A program made the translations under genes and the position numbers. A stretch of 8,893 nucleotides of DNA from Acetobacteraceae bacterium (lineage in GTDB: Bacteria; Pseudomonadota; Alphaproteobacteria; Acetobacterales; Acetobacteraceae): contig CANJXD010000217.1 in assembly GCA_947478535.1 (NCBI GenBank), positions 1-8,893 of the forward strand. The letters are read 5' to 3'. Within the stretch, counting starts at the first letter, position 1; each line of letters begins with the position of its first letter. The notes below the pieces were generated by a model. The model had not been told where the DNA came from. It worked only from the letters and a program-made list of their open reading frames with translations, and did no database searches. Shown in pieces: positions 1 to 6,059 of this stretch.

Positions 1-373
1 AGACCATGAAGTAGGGAAGCGTCTCCGCCGGCGCGAAGTCGCAGGGCGCGTACTCCCGGATCGCGGCCAGGATGCGCGGGATGGAGACCTCCCGCGCCCG
101 GCGGCGATAGTCGTAGAAATAGAATTCCCAGCCGAGCCTGCCATCGGCCCATTTGATGCCAAAGACCGTGTGGAACGGGCCGATGCCGGCGCGGATGGCA
201 TCCACCAGCGCGAAGGCGCGCGGGCCAAGCCCGGCGATCTCGAAGGACCGATACAGCAGGTTGACCGAACGCAGCCGGTCCTCCGCTGGCGACGGGGGCG
301 GATAGGGCCACAGGCAGTAGTTCAGCGCCGGATCGGCGGCGGTCGCGTATTCCGTGCGGGACGCGGCCTGCAT
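1..373 (-). CDS. Unrecognised protein, N-terminal 124 residues, cut by the left window edge
   Basis: I do not recognise this protein. Reading from the ATG at 371-373 the frame stays open to the window edge, giving 124 residues with no stop, so the C-terminus is outside. The start lies 4 nt after the TGA of the preceding 364-aa gene, which marks it as the next gene of the same operon; no clear Shine-Dalgarno is visible, so translational coupling is likely. There is no signal peptide or membrane segment. Residues 48-61 (GLGPRAFALVDAIR) followed by DGR at 77-79 match residues 319-333 and DGR 347-349 of the 364-aa neighbour, so the two share a domain. After this comes an aromatic-rich strand (WEFYFYDY, 82-89) and a basic stretch RRR (90-92). 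The pattern of two strands then helices reminds me of repeat units in ABBA-type prenyltransferases, but this is only a fold-level guess. Existence as a gene is well supported by frame, operon position and homology to the neighbour. Confidence 0.8.
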   Translation of the reverse strand, partial: MQAASRTEYATAADPALNYCLWPYPPPSPAEDRLRSVNLLYRSFEIAGLGPRAFALVDAIRAGIGPFHTVFGIKWADGRLGWEFYFYDYRRRAREVSIPRILAAIREYAPCDFAPAETLPYFMV

Positions 374-377
374 CGTC

Positions 378-1472
378 TCAGCGCGGCAGGACGCGTGTGG
401 CGCCGTGATAGATGTTGAAGAAGCTCCGCCCATCCCGATGCACGCCGCCCGCGATGTGGCCGAGCGGCTGCATCCGCACCGCATCCAGCAGGGCCTGGAA
501 CGCGCCGGGACGCAGCCCGAACAGGTCGCGCATCGCCGCCAGCAGGTGCTGGGCATCCCGCACCAACAGGCCGGAGCCGTAGAAGTTCAGATCGAACGAC
601 CGCCGCGCGGTGCCGGGCTCGACCACCTCGAGATACTGCATCCGCGCGGGCGCGATCAGCGGCGCGAGCAGGAACAGGGCGGCCTGCGCCAGTTGCAACG
701 GCCGGCCATCGCCGCCGTCGAACAGCCGGTCGAGCCGCGCGGCGATGGCGCCAGGCGGCAGATGCGGATGCCACAGGTAGCGGCTGGTCACGGCCTCGCC
801 GGTCGTCGCGTTCCACTTGAAGGCGAGGTGGCGCAGCACCGGCTGGCCTGCTTGCGCTGCGGCCGCCGCGGCGGCGGCTGGCACCGCGCGTTCCAAATAG
901 AGTTTGCAGACAGCGGCACCCGGATCGCCCGCAGGGTTATCGCCCGGGTCACCCTCGAAGCCGAAATGCACCTGCGCGGCCTCGGCGAACCCGGCCGTCG
1001 CTGCCGCGCGTGCGGTCGGCGGCATGCCGAACTGGTCGCCAATCGCCAGGCAGCGGGCGGGCGCATCGCCGGCAATGTCGCGGATGTTCAGCGTCAGCAG
1101 GAAGCGGTCCGTGCTCAGCGCGCCCGGGCTGACCCGGAAGGACGGCTCATGGTGGAACGGTGCGTCGAGCGCCTCGACCAGTCGGCGCAGTGCCGCGCCC
1201 GGCCGGGTCACGGCCATCGGATCGACCAGGCGTGCCGCCTGCTGCGGCGCCATGGCCTGCGCCTGCGCCGCCCGCATCGCCTCGGCATGCGGCGCCAGCG
1301 CCTCCTGCAGGCTGAACACCAGGCGCTGGGCGGCGGCGGGCGTCAGCAGGATGCGGTCAGCCACCCGCACAGGTGGCGCCCCGCCGAGCGGCGCGGGGCC
1401 GACGACACTGCCGAATTCCAGCAGCAGCGCGGCATCCTCGACGGCCAGCTTGAAGGCATCGGCGCGTGCCAC
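378..1472 (-). CDS. Unrecognised 364-aa protein: DUF3467-like N-terminus plus possible ABBA-like C-terminal region
   Basis: Function unknown. The GTG start at 1470-1472 directly follows the TGA of the radical SAM gene (no gap) and is supported by a GGGAGG ribosome site 5 nt upstream. Residues 1-65 look like a DUF3467-type domain: a strand ending LLLEFG (16-21), then LTPAAAQRLVFSL (43-55) opening an amphipathic helix. The same signature occurs in the 89-aa first gene of the operon. The remainder (about 95-364) alternates strands and helices: KLYLE (190-194), a poly-Ala stretch (199-207), LAFKW...RYLWHP (216-236), a YLEVVEP...FDLNFY segment (280-298), then GLRPGAFQALLDAVR (319-333), DGR (347-349) and FFNIYHG (351-357). 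The last part matches the incomplete gene downstream. The segment with paired Tyr-bearing strands resembles the strand pattern of NphB-type aromatic prenyltransferases; that is a weak structural analogy, not an assignment. No secretion or membrane signal is seen, so it is probably cytoplasmic. The gene call itself is firm. Confidence 0.85.
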   Translation of the reverse strand: MARADAFKLAVEDAALLLEFGSVVGPAPLGGAPPVRVADRILLTPAAAQRLVFSLQEALAPHAEAMRAAQAQAMAPQQAARLVDPMAVTRPGAALRRLVEALDAPFHHEPSFRVSPGALSTDRFLLTLNIRDIAGDAPARCLAIGDQFGMPPTARAAATAGFAEAAQVHFGFEGDPGDNPAGDPGAAVCKLYLERAVPAAAAAAAAQAGQPVLRHLAFKWNATTGEAVTSRYLWHPHLPPGAIAARLDRLFDGGDGRPLQLAQAALFLLAPLIAPARMQYLEVVEPGTARRSFDLNFYGSGLLVRDAQHLLAAMRDLFGLRPGAFQALLDAVRMQPLGHIAGGVHRDGRSFFNIYHGATRVLPR

Positions 1473-2405
1473 TCAGGCCTCCCGCGGCAGCGGCGCAAGA
1501 ACCTCCGCCTGCCAGCCATATTGCGCCACATAGGCCGTGTTAAGCCCGAGGCAACGGCGCGATCCGCAGGCCGCCCGGTGCACGCATTGATGAAAGCCAT
1601 TGCGCATGAATTGCGGCCAGAAATCCGGGTCGATCACCAACTCCGGCTGGCCATTGTCCAGCGCATCGCCATCCGTCCCGAGCAGGCATTCGGGAAAGTT
1701 CTTCACCGCGACCGAACGGCCGAGGCCGCGCGCCGCCGCGATCGCCGCCCGCAGATGCGGCAGCACCTCGGGATGCGACGCGATCAGCCCCTTCTCATCG
1801 GTCTCGCGCATCGGCCAATAGCCCCAGAATTCCATCCGGCCGAGCCGGCGCAGATGGCCAAGCCGCTGCACCACCTGCTCCAACTGGTGGAAACTGCGGC
1901 GGGTGATGACGGTGTTGGTCAGCAGCAGCACGCCCGGCATGGCATCCAGCACCTCCAGCCCCCGCAACGTCGCGTCGAAGGACCCGGTGATGCCCGTGAT
2001 GCCGTCATGGGTCTCGGCATCGGCGGCGGTGACACTGACGAAATATTCGTCCACCCCGGCCTCGACCAGCCGCCGCGCATAGGCTGGATCGGCGAGGCGC
2101 CCGCCATGCGTCTGGATACGGACATGGCGGAAACCACTGGCGCGCGCGGCGCGCGCCAGATCGGGCAGGTCGCGCCGCAGAGTGATCTCGGCGCCGGTGA
2201 GCGTCAGGCTGTCCCAGCGCCCGGTGCGCGCATTCTCCGCCAGAATGGCGCCGAAGCGTGCATCCGGCTCCGGCCGCAACCAATCCATCGTGCCTTCGAT
2301 CATGCAATGCGTGCAGCGCAGATTGCAGGCGAAATGCATGGTCACCTCGACCTGCCGCGCCGGATCGAAGCGGCCATCGCGGGTGCTTGCCGCGGGCTGG
2401 CTCAT
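1473..2405 (-). CDS. Radical SAM enzyme with C-terminal cysteine cluster (SPASM/twitch-like)
   Basis: Predicted to cleave S-adenosylmethionine reductively and start a radical reaction on an unknown substrate. Numbering from the ATG at 2403-2405 gives 310 residues. The CxxxCxxC motif CNLRCTHC (27-34) binds the catalytic 4Fe-4S cluster. LTGAEITLRRDL (69-80) stands in for the usual GGEPxL SAM-binding motif, with Ala for the second Gly. A partial TIM barrel follows, with SVTAAD and ETHDGITGITGSFDATL typical of peptide- and cofactor-modifying radical SAM enzymes. Cys 240, 274, 280 and 285 lie in the C-terminal region, the last three in the pattern CxxxxxCxxxxCxGLN, then AYVAQYG. They could hold an auxiliary cluster as in SPASM or twitch domains. 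A GTG three codons upstream (2412-2414) is an alternative start; neither start has a clear ribosome site. The gene begins 21 nt after the methyltransferase stop, and its TGA abuts the next start. Family assignment is secure; the substrate is unknown. Confidence 0.9.
   Translation of the reverse strand: MSQPAASTRDGRFDPARQVEVTMHFACNLRCTHCMIEGTMDWLRPEPDARFGAILAENARTGRWDSLTLTGAEITLRRDLPDLARAARASGFRHVRIQTHGGRLADPAYARRLVEAGVDEYFVSVTAADAETHDGITGITGSFDATLRGLEVLDAMPGVLLLTNTVITRRSFHQLEQVVQRLGHLRRLGRMEFWGYWPMRETDEKGLIASHPEVLPHLRAAIAAARGLGRSVAVKNFPECLLGTDGDALDNGQPELVIDPDFWPQFMRNGFHQCVHRAACGSRRCLGLNTAYVAQYGWQAEVLAPLPREA
1478..1483 (-). promoter_or_regulatory. Ribosome binding site of the 364-aa gene, inside the radical SAM gene
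   Basis: GGGAGG on the minus strand, 5 nt before the GTG at 1472. It supports a GTG start directly adjoining the radical SAM stop codon (TGAGTG). Confidence 0.65.
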
Positions 2406-2426
2406 GCGGGGCACCGTGGCGGCGGA

Positions 2427-3455
2427 TCACGCATCGCCCGGCTTCCGTGCCGTGATCAGCAGGAAGGGCGAATCCAGGGCGATGTCGCCTGCCTCGATCG
2501 CCGTGAAGCCGATCGCTTCGAGCATCGCGACATACTCCTCCGCGCCCCGGTAGCTGCGAAAGAACAGCAGGTTCGGCAGCATGCCCAGCGGCAGCTTCCC
2601 CGTGAAGCGAAGCGCCGCACGCTCATAGATCAGCAGCGTGCCGCCAGGCGGCAACGCGGCGAAGGCCTTGGCGAGGAACTCGCGCGCCAGCCGCTCCGGC
2701 CAGTCATGCAGCATGGATTTGAAAGTCACGAGGTCATGGCCCGGCGGCAGCGCCTGCTCGCGGAGATCGCCGGCGATGAAGCCGATGCGCGGCGCCTCCG
2801 GCATCGCGAGCATCGCGTCGAGGCCGATGTCGCAGACCAGCGGCAGGTCCAGCACGCTGCCGGTGATCGCGGGATGGGCGAGGCAGATCTGGCGAAGGAA
2901 TTCCCCGCTATTGCCGCCGACATCCAGCACGCGCCGATGCGCGCCCATATCGTAGCGTTCCAGGCAGGGGCCTGCCTCATAGCGGGTGAGCACGGTGGTG
3001 ATGCGCATCCAGGCGCGCGTCCGCTCCAGGCTGGCGGCATCCGTCAGCAGCGCGGGGCGATAGTCGAACAGGTCGAACAGTCGGGCGGATTGCTGGAACC
3101 CGGCGGGGTCGCGCAGCAGCGTGGTGAAACCCTCGGCGAAATCGCGCAGCACATGGCCGACGTAGTCGAGCCGCACCTCCAGCAGATCGCGATAGCGCAA
3201 GGCGCGCAGGAAGCGATCGGCGAGCATCACATCGCCACCGCGTTCCTGCACCACGCCATTGGCCACCAGCAGGTCGAGCAGCAGCCGCATCGCCGCCTCG
3301 TCCAGCCCGACCAGCCGGGCCAAGGCCGCGGAGGCGCCACGCCCCTGCGCCTGCAACCGGGCGATGATGCCAAGCTCGAAGGCGGTCTTCAGCGCGCGAG
3401 CCTCGGGCAGGGTCTGCAGGAACTCGTCAACAATCAGGAAATCGGTGCGTGTCAC
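2427..3455 (-). CDS. SAM-dependent O-methyltransferase, acetylserotonin/hydroxyneurosporene family (Methyltransf_2)
   Basis: Predicted cytosolic, probably dimeric enzyme transferring a methyl group from SAM to a hydroxyl of a small molecule. Of 342 residues, the first ~90 form the helical, winged-helix-like dimerisation region (FELGIIARL 26-34; LDLLVANGVVQ 60-70). The Rossmann domain carries SAM motif I, VLDVGGNSGEF (176-186), the acidic ribose-binding residue in VLDLP (201-205), GD (229-230), and KSMLHDWPE (246-254), whose His250 sits at the place of the catalytic base in plant-type O-methyltransferases and their bacterial relatives. The C-terminal GAEEYVAMLEAIGF (304-317) is also typical. 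The GTG start overlaps the stop of the 89-aa gene by 4 nt (GTGA). Related bacterial enzymes act on carotenoids, polyketides and aromatic compounds. Pairing with a radical SAM enzyme suggests both work on one product, but the substrate cannot be read from sequence. A role on a peptide or protein is not excluded. Confidence 0.9.
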   Translation of the reverse strand: MTRTDFLIVDEFLQTLPEARALKTAFELGIIARLQAQGRGASAALARLVGLDEAAMRLLLDLLVANGVVQERGGDVMLADRFLRALRYRDLLEVRLDYVGHVLRDFAEGFTTLLRDPAGFQQSARLFDLFDYRPALLTDAASLERTRAWMRITTVLTRYEAGPCLERYDMGAHRRVLDVGGNSGEFLRQICLAHPAITGSVLDLPLVCDIGLDAMLAMPEAPRIGFIAGDLREQALPPGHDLVTFKSMLHDWPERLAREFLAKAFAALPPGGTLLIYERAALRFTGKLPLGMLPNLLFFRSYRGAEEYVAMLEAIGFTAIEAGDIALDSPFLLITARKPGDA

Positions 3456-3721
3456 GTCCCCGGGTGCCGCCCACGGCGCGCCGCCTCCAGCGACGCCAGC
3501 ACGTCACGCAGTTGGCCCAGCAGGTGCTGCGCGGCGGTGGGGCTCAGTTCACAAGCGGCGAGCAGCCGCGCCACCTGGCCATCCGGCGCCTGGAGCGCGG
3601 CGGCGCCGAAGCAAAGCCGTATGCCGTCCGGCACCGAGACCGCGGTGGCGATGTCACAGCGATGCGTGTCAGCCCTCGTGGCATCCCAGGCCGGCGGTGC
3701 GGGTGCGGCGGCGTCCGTCAT
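3452..3721 (-). CDS. Small 89-aa DUF3467-like protein, first gene of the unknown cluster
   Basis: A small, probably soluble protein with no signal peptide. After a Pro/Ala-rich N-terminus, residues 23-80 read as strand-strand-helix: VSVPDGIRLCFG (28-39), a variable loop, then LSPTAAQHLLGQL (59-71) and a helix to about 82. This resembles DUF3467, a family of small proteins of unknown function whose core is a strand ending near 'DFG/F' and an 'xLTPxxAKRLLxxL' helix; the likeness is from memory. The same pattern forms the N-terminus of the 364-aa protein three genes on. I chose the ATG at 3719-3721; a GGAAG sits 12 nt upstream, somewhat far. The frame is open further (GTG at 3785-3787, ATG at 3881-3883), but the extra residues are Pro/Arg/Gly-rich and would cover the presumed promoter. 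The stop overlaps the methyltransferase GTG. Cys 22, 37 and 57 are present; a RiPP precursor role is possible but the domain-like composition argues against it. Confidence 0.7.
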   Translation of the reverse strand: MTDAAAPAPPAWDATRADTHRCDIATAVSVPDGIRLCFGAAALQAPDGQVARLLAACELSPTAAQHLLGQLRDVLASLEAARRGRHPGT

Positions 3722-3820
3722 GCGCGCGTCGCGCTTCCGGCGCGTCGGGCCGGGAGGGGAGGCGCCGCGATCGGCTCGGTTTGGCACTGCCGCTCGCCCC
3801 CCGCCCTGTCTTGGCCAGGA

Positions 3821-3849
3821 ACGGTAGTCTGGCGCGGCACGCCCCGCAA
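3821..3849 (-). promoter_or_regulatory. Possible promoter of the radical SAM/methyltransferase cluster
   Basis: On the minus strand TTGCGG (3844-3849) and TACCGT (3821-3826) are separated by 17 nt, a partial match to -35 and -10 elements. It lies after the leuD palindrome and about 100 nt before the 89-aa gene, where a cluster promoter would be expected. In this GC-rich sequence such matches are weak evidence. Confidence 0.25.
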
Positions 3850-3912
3850 TCGTCGCACCGGACGAGGCACCAACCGGGGCCATGCGCCGGCTGACGCGCC
3901 CGGGTTACAGGA

Positions 3913-3926
3913 GGGGGCTAGCCCCC
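3913..3926 (-). terminator. GC-rich palindrome after leuD, possible transcription terminator
   Basis: A perfect 14-base palindrome (GGGGGCTAGCCCCC) begins 20 nt after the leuD stop; with a small bulge the pairing can extend outward to CAGG/CCTG. It would form a G+C hairpin with a CTAG loop. No T-run follows on the minus strand, so it may only weaken transcription, protect the 3' end, or be a dispersed extragenic palindrome. Confidence 0.4.
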
Positions 3927-3946
3927 CTGACACCGCCTGTCGCGCG

Positions 3947-4564
3947 TTACGACGCCGTGTAAAGCCAGGGCTGCGCCGCGCGCTGCTTCGCCTCGAAGCT
4001 GTCGATCGCCGGTGCGTGCTGCATCGTCTGCCCGATATCGTCGAGCCCGTTCAGCAGCAGATGCCGGCGGAACTCATCGATCTTGAACGGGATTTCCTCG
4101 CCATTCGGGCGCACCACGACCTGGCGTTCGAGATCGACGGTGACGCGCGCATTGGCACCAAGCTTGGCGTCCTCGATCAGCGTCTCGCAGATCTCCCGCG
4201 GCAGCTTCACCGGCAGCACGCCGTTCTTGAAGCTGTTGTTGTGGAAGATATCCGCGAAATCCGGCGCGATGACGCAGCGGATGCCGAAATCCAGCAGCGC
4301 CCAGGGCGCGTGTTCGCGCGACGAGCCACAGCCGAAATTCTCGTAGGCGATCAGCACCTCGGCGTGGCGGTAGGGTTCCTGGTTCAGCACGAAGTCCGGC
4401 TTCTCCGTGCCGTCATCGTTGAAGCGCATATTCGCGAACAGGTGCTTGCCGAGGCCGGTGCGCTCGATGGTCTTGAGGAAGCGGCCGGGGATGATCTTGT
4501 CGGTATCGACATTGGCCAGCGGCATCGGTGCCGCGATGCCGGTCAGCGTGGTGAAGGCCCTCAT
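3947..4564 (-). CDS. leuD: 3-isopropylmalate dehydratase small subunit
   Basis: Small (swivel-domain) subunit of isopropylmalate isomerase, which converts 2-isopropylmalate to 3-isopropylmalate in leucine biosynthesis in the cytosol. The 205 residues fit the usual bacterial length. Diagnostic segments are NVDTDKIIP (18-26), [15 protein letters not shown] (76-90), which contributes substrate-binding residues, and [13 protein letters not shown] (103-115). The ATG lies one base after the leuC stop and has a GGAGGG ribosome site 8 nt upstream, inside the end of leuC, so the two subunits are translated together in matching amounts. It is complete, with a TAA stop. The next gene in the same direction is not leuB but the unrelated radical SAM cluster, after a 225-nt gap containing a palindrome. 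Confidence 0.97.
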   Translation of the reverse strand: MRAFTTLTGIAAPMPLANVDTDKIIPGRFLKTIERTGLGKHLFANMRFNDDGTEKPDFVLNQEPYRHAEVLIAYENFGCGSSREHAPWALLDFGIRCVIAPDFADIFHNNSFKNGVLPVKLPREICETLIEDAKLGANARVTVDLERQVVVRPNGEEIPFKIDEFRRHLLLNGLDDIGQTMQHAPAIDSFEAKQRAAQPWLYTAS

Positions 4565-4565
4565 C

Positions 4566-5996
4566 TCACACGCCCTCCGTCGTCAGGAATTCGCGCACAT
4601 CGACGAAATGCCCCGCGATCGCCGCCGCAGCCGCCATGGCGGGGGAGACGAGGTGGGTGCGCCCGCCGGGGCCCTGTCGGCCCTCGAAGTTGCGGTTGGA
4701 GGTGCTGGCGCTGCGCTGGCCGGGCTTCAGCTTGTCCGGGTTCATGCCGAGGCACATCGAACAACCGGCCTCCCGCCATTCGAAGCCGGCTTCGAGCAGC
4801 ACCTTGTCCAGCCCCTCGGCCTCCGCCGCTTCCTTCACCAGGCCGGAGCCCGGGACGATCAGTGCGCGGACATGGGCGGCCACCTTGCGCCCCTTGGCGA
4901 TGGCGGCGGCGGCGCGGATATCCTCGATGCGGCTGTTGGTGCAGGACCCCACGAAGACGACATCGACCTTTAGGTCGACCAGCTTCTGGCCCGGCGTCAG
5001 CCCCATGTATTCCACCATGCGCGCGACCTGCGTGCGCCGCGCCTCATCGGCGTAGTCGGCCGGGTTCGGCACGATGCCGGTCACCGGCAGCACGTCCTCG
5101 GGGCTGGTGCCCCAGGTCATCTGCGGGACGATGCTGGCGGCGTCGAGCGTCACTTCCTTGTCGAAATGCGCGCCGGCGTCGGAGGGCAGCGTGCTCCACC
5201 ACGCGACGGCGCGGTCATAGGCCTCGCCCTTCGGCGCGAAGGGGCGGCCCTTCACGTAGTCGAAGGTCTTCTGGTCCGGCGCCACCATACCGGCGCGGGC
5301 GCCGGCCTCAATCGACATGTTGCAGACCGTCATGCGGCCGGCCATGTCGAGCGAACGGATCGCCTCGCCGGCGAATTCGATGACATGGCCGGTGCCGCCG
5401 GCGGTGCCGATCTTGCCGATGATCGCCAGCACGATGTCCTTCGCCGTGCAGCCCAGCGGCAGCACGCCATCCACCGTCACCCGCATGTTCTTCGCCGGCT
5501 TCTGCAGCAGCGTCTGCGTGGCGAGCACATGCTCAACCTCCGAGGTGCCGATGCCGAAGGCCAGCGCGCCCATCGCGCCATGGGTGGAGGTGTGGCTGTC
5601 ACCACACACGATGGTCATGCCCGGCAGGGAAAGCCCCAGCTCCGGGCCGATGACGTGGACAATGCCCTGGCGCTTGTCGTCGAGCGGAATGTAGGGCACG
5701 CCGAAGGCCTTCACATTGGCCTCCAGCGTCTCGACCTGCGTGCGGCTCTCGGGGTCCTCGATGCGGCCGTAGCGGCTGGCATCGGTGGCGATGTTGTGGT
5801 CCACCACCGCCAGCGTCGCATCCGGCCTGCGCACCTTGCGCCCGGCCAGGCGAAGGCCCTCGAAGGCCTGCGGGCTCGTCACCTCATGCGTGAGGTGCTT
5901 GTCGATGTAGAGCACCGCCGTCCCATCGGGCAGCGTCTCGACGACATGAGCGTCCCAGATCTTGTCGAACAGCGTCCGCGGCTTCGTGGCCGACAT
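4566..5996 (-). CDS. leuC: 3-isopropylmalate dehydratase large subunit
   Basis: Large, Fe-S-bearing subunit of isopropylmalate isomerase, an aconitase-family enzyme of leucine biosynthesis acting as a heterodimer with LeuD. The 476 residues match the family. [18 protein letters not shown] (131-148) is the aconitase signature. The three cysteine ligands of the 4Fe-4S cluster are Cys352 in [12 protein letters not shown] and Cys412 and Cys415 in [28 protein letters not shown] (431-449) is the substrate-binding end segment. The ATG at 5994-5996 begins [17 protein letters not shown], the conserved N-terminus, and has GGGGGAAG 5 nt upstream. An upstream TTG at 6015-6017 in frame lies in the tail of the preceding hairpin and is not used here. 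The gene starts 63 nt after rplS, on the same strand, with the hairpin in between, so it may depend on read-through or a promoter inside rplS; I could not identify one. Confidence 0.97.
   Translation of the reverse strand: MSATKPRTLFDKIWDAHVVETLPDGTAVLYIDKHLTHEVTSPQAFEGLRLAGRKVRRPDATLAVVDHNIATDASRYGRIEDPESRTQVETLEANVKAFGVPYIPLDDKRQGIVHVIGPELGLSLPGMTIVCGDSHTSTHGAMGALAFGIGTSEVEHVLATQTLLQKPAKNMRVTVDGVLPLGCTAKDIVLAIIGKIGTAGGTGHVIEFAGEAIRSLDMAGRMTVCNMSIEAGARAGMVAPDQKTFDYVKGRPFAPKGEAYDRAVAWWSTLPSDAGAHFDKEVTLDAASIVPQMTWGTSPEDVLPVTGIVPNPADYADEARRTQVARMVEYMGLTPGQKLVDLKVDVVFVGSCTNSRIEDIRAAAAIAKGRKVAAHVRALIVPGSGLVKEAAEAEGLDKVLLEAGFEWREAGCSMCLGMNPDKLKPGQRSASTSNRNFEGRQGPGGRTHLVSPAMAAAAAIAGHFVDVREFLTTEGV
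4573..4578 (-). promoter_or_regulatory. Ribosome binding site of leuD inside leuC
   Basis: GGAGGG on the minus strand, 8 nt before the leuD ATG, within the last codons of leuC. Confidence 0.65.
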
Positions 5997-6001
5997 CCCG
6001 A

Positions 6002-6009
6002 CTTCCCCC
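6002..6009 (-). promoter_or_regulatory. Ribosome binding site of leuC, next to the terminator tail
   Basis: GGGGGAAG on the minus strand, 5 nt before the leuC ATG. It supports the start at 5996 over the upstream in-frame TTG, and it lies immediately after the T-rich tail of the hairpin at 6019-6045. Confidence 0.7.
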
Positions 6010-6018
6010 AAAAGCAAC

Positions 6019-6045
6019 CGCGCCCCGGCGACTGGCCGGGGCGCG
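6019..6045 (-). terminator. GC-rich hairpin ending the ffh-rpsP-rimM-trmD-rplS block
   Basis: A perfect 11-bp stem (6019-6029 with 6035-6045, CGCGCCCCGGC on the minus strand) around a 5-nt loop, starting 14 nt after the rplS stop. On the minus strand it is followed by GTTGCTTTTGG, a short T-rich run, so intrinsic termination is likely but may be incomplete. It ends only 22 nt before the leuC start. Confidence 0.75.
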
Positions 6046-6059
6046 TCAGATCAGCGACT

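Noticed and set aside
322..816. A 164-codon minus-strand open frame within the 364-aa gene
   Set aside because: It lies in another frame of the 364-aa gene and is Arg/Ala-rich without a domain. The 364-aa frame shares motifs with two neighbours, which supports it instead.
3452..3721. The 89-aa protein as a RiPP precursor for the radical SAM enzyme
   Set aside because: It has a domain-like strand-helix core repeated in a larger protein, and no obvious leader/core split or repeated core motif. It is more likely a folded accessory protein, though this is not proven.
354..3827. A 1157-codon open frame on the plus strand antisense to the whole left cluster
   Set aside because: It lies in the codon-aligned antisense register of three genes that share one frame. 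Stops there would need TTA, CTA or TCA codons in the sense genes, which are rare at this GC content. The translation is Arg/Gln/His-rich with no recognisable domain, while the minus strand encodes clear families.
3722..3883. Longer N-terminus for the 89-aa protein (ATG at 3883, 143 residues)
   Set aside because: The added residues are Pro/Gly/Arg-rich without domain character and would overlap the only region available for a promoter. A start at GTG 3787 cannot be fully excluded.
3449..5383. A 644-codon plus-strand open frame over leuD and leuC
   Set aside because: It is antisense to two unmistakable leucine genes and its product is low-complexity Arg/Pro/Ala sequence.
5997..6017. Longer leuC start at a TTG (6015-6017)
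   Set aside because: The extra seven residues are outside the family, and the start would lie in the terminator tail, upstream of the good ribosome site at 6002-6009.
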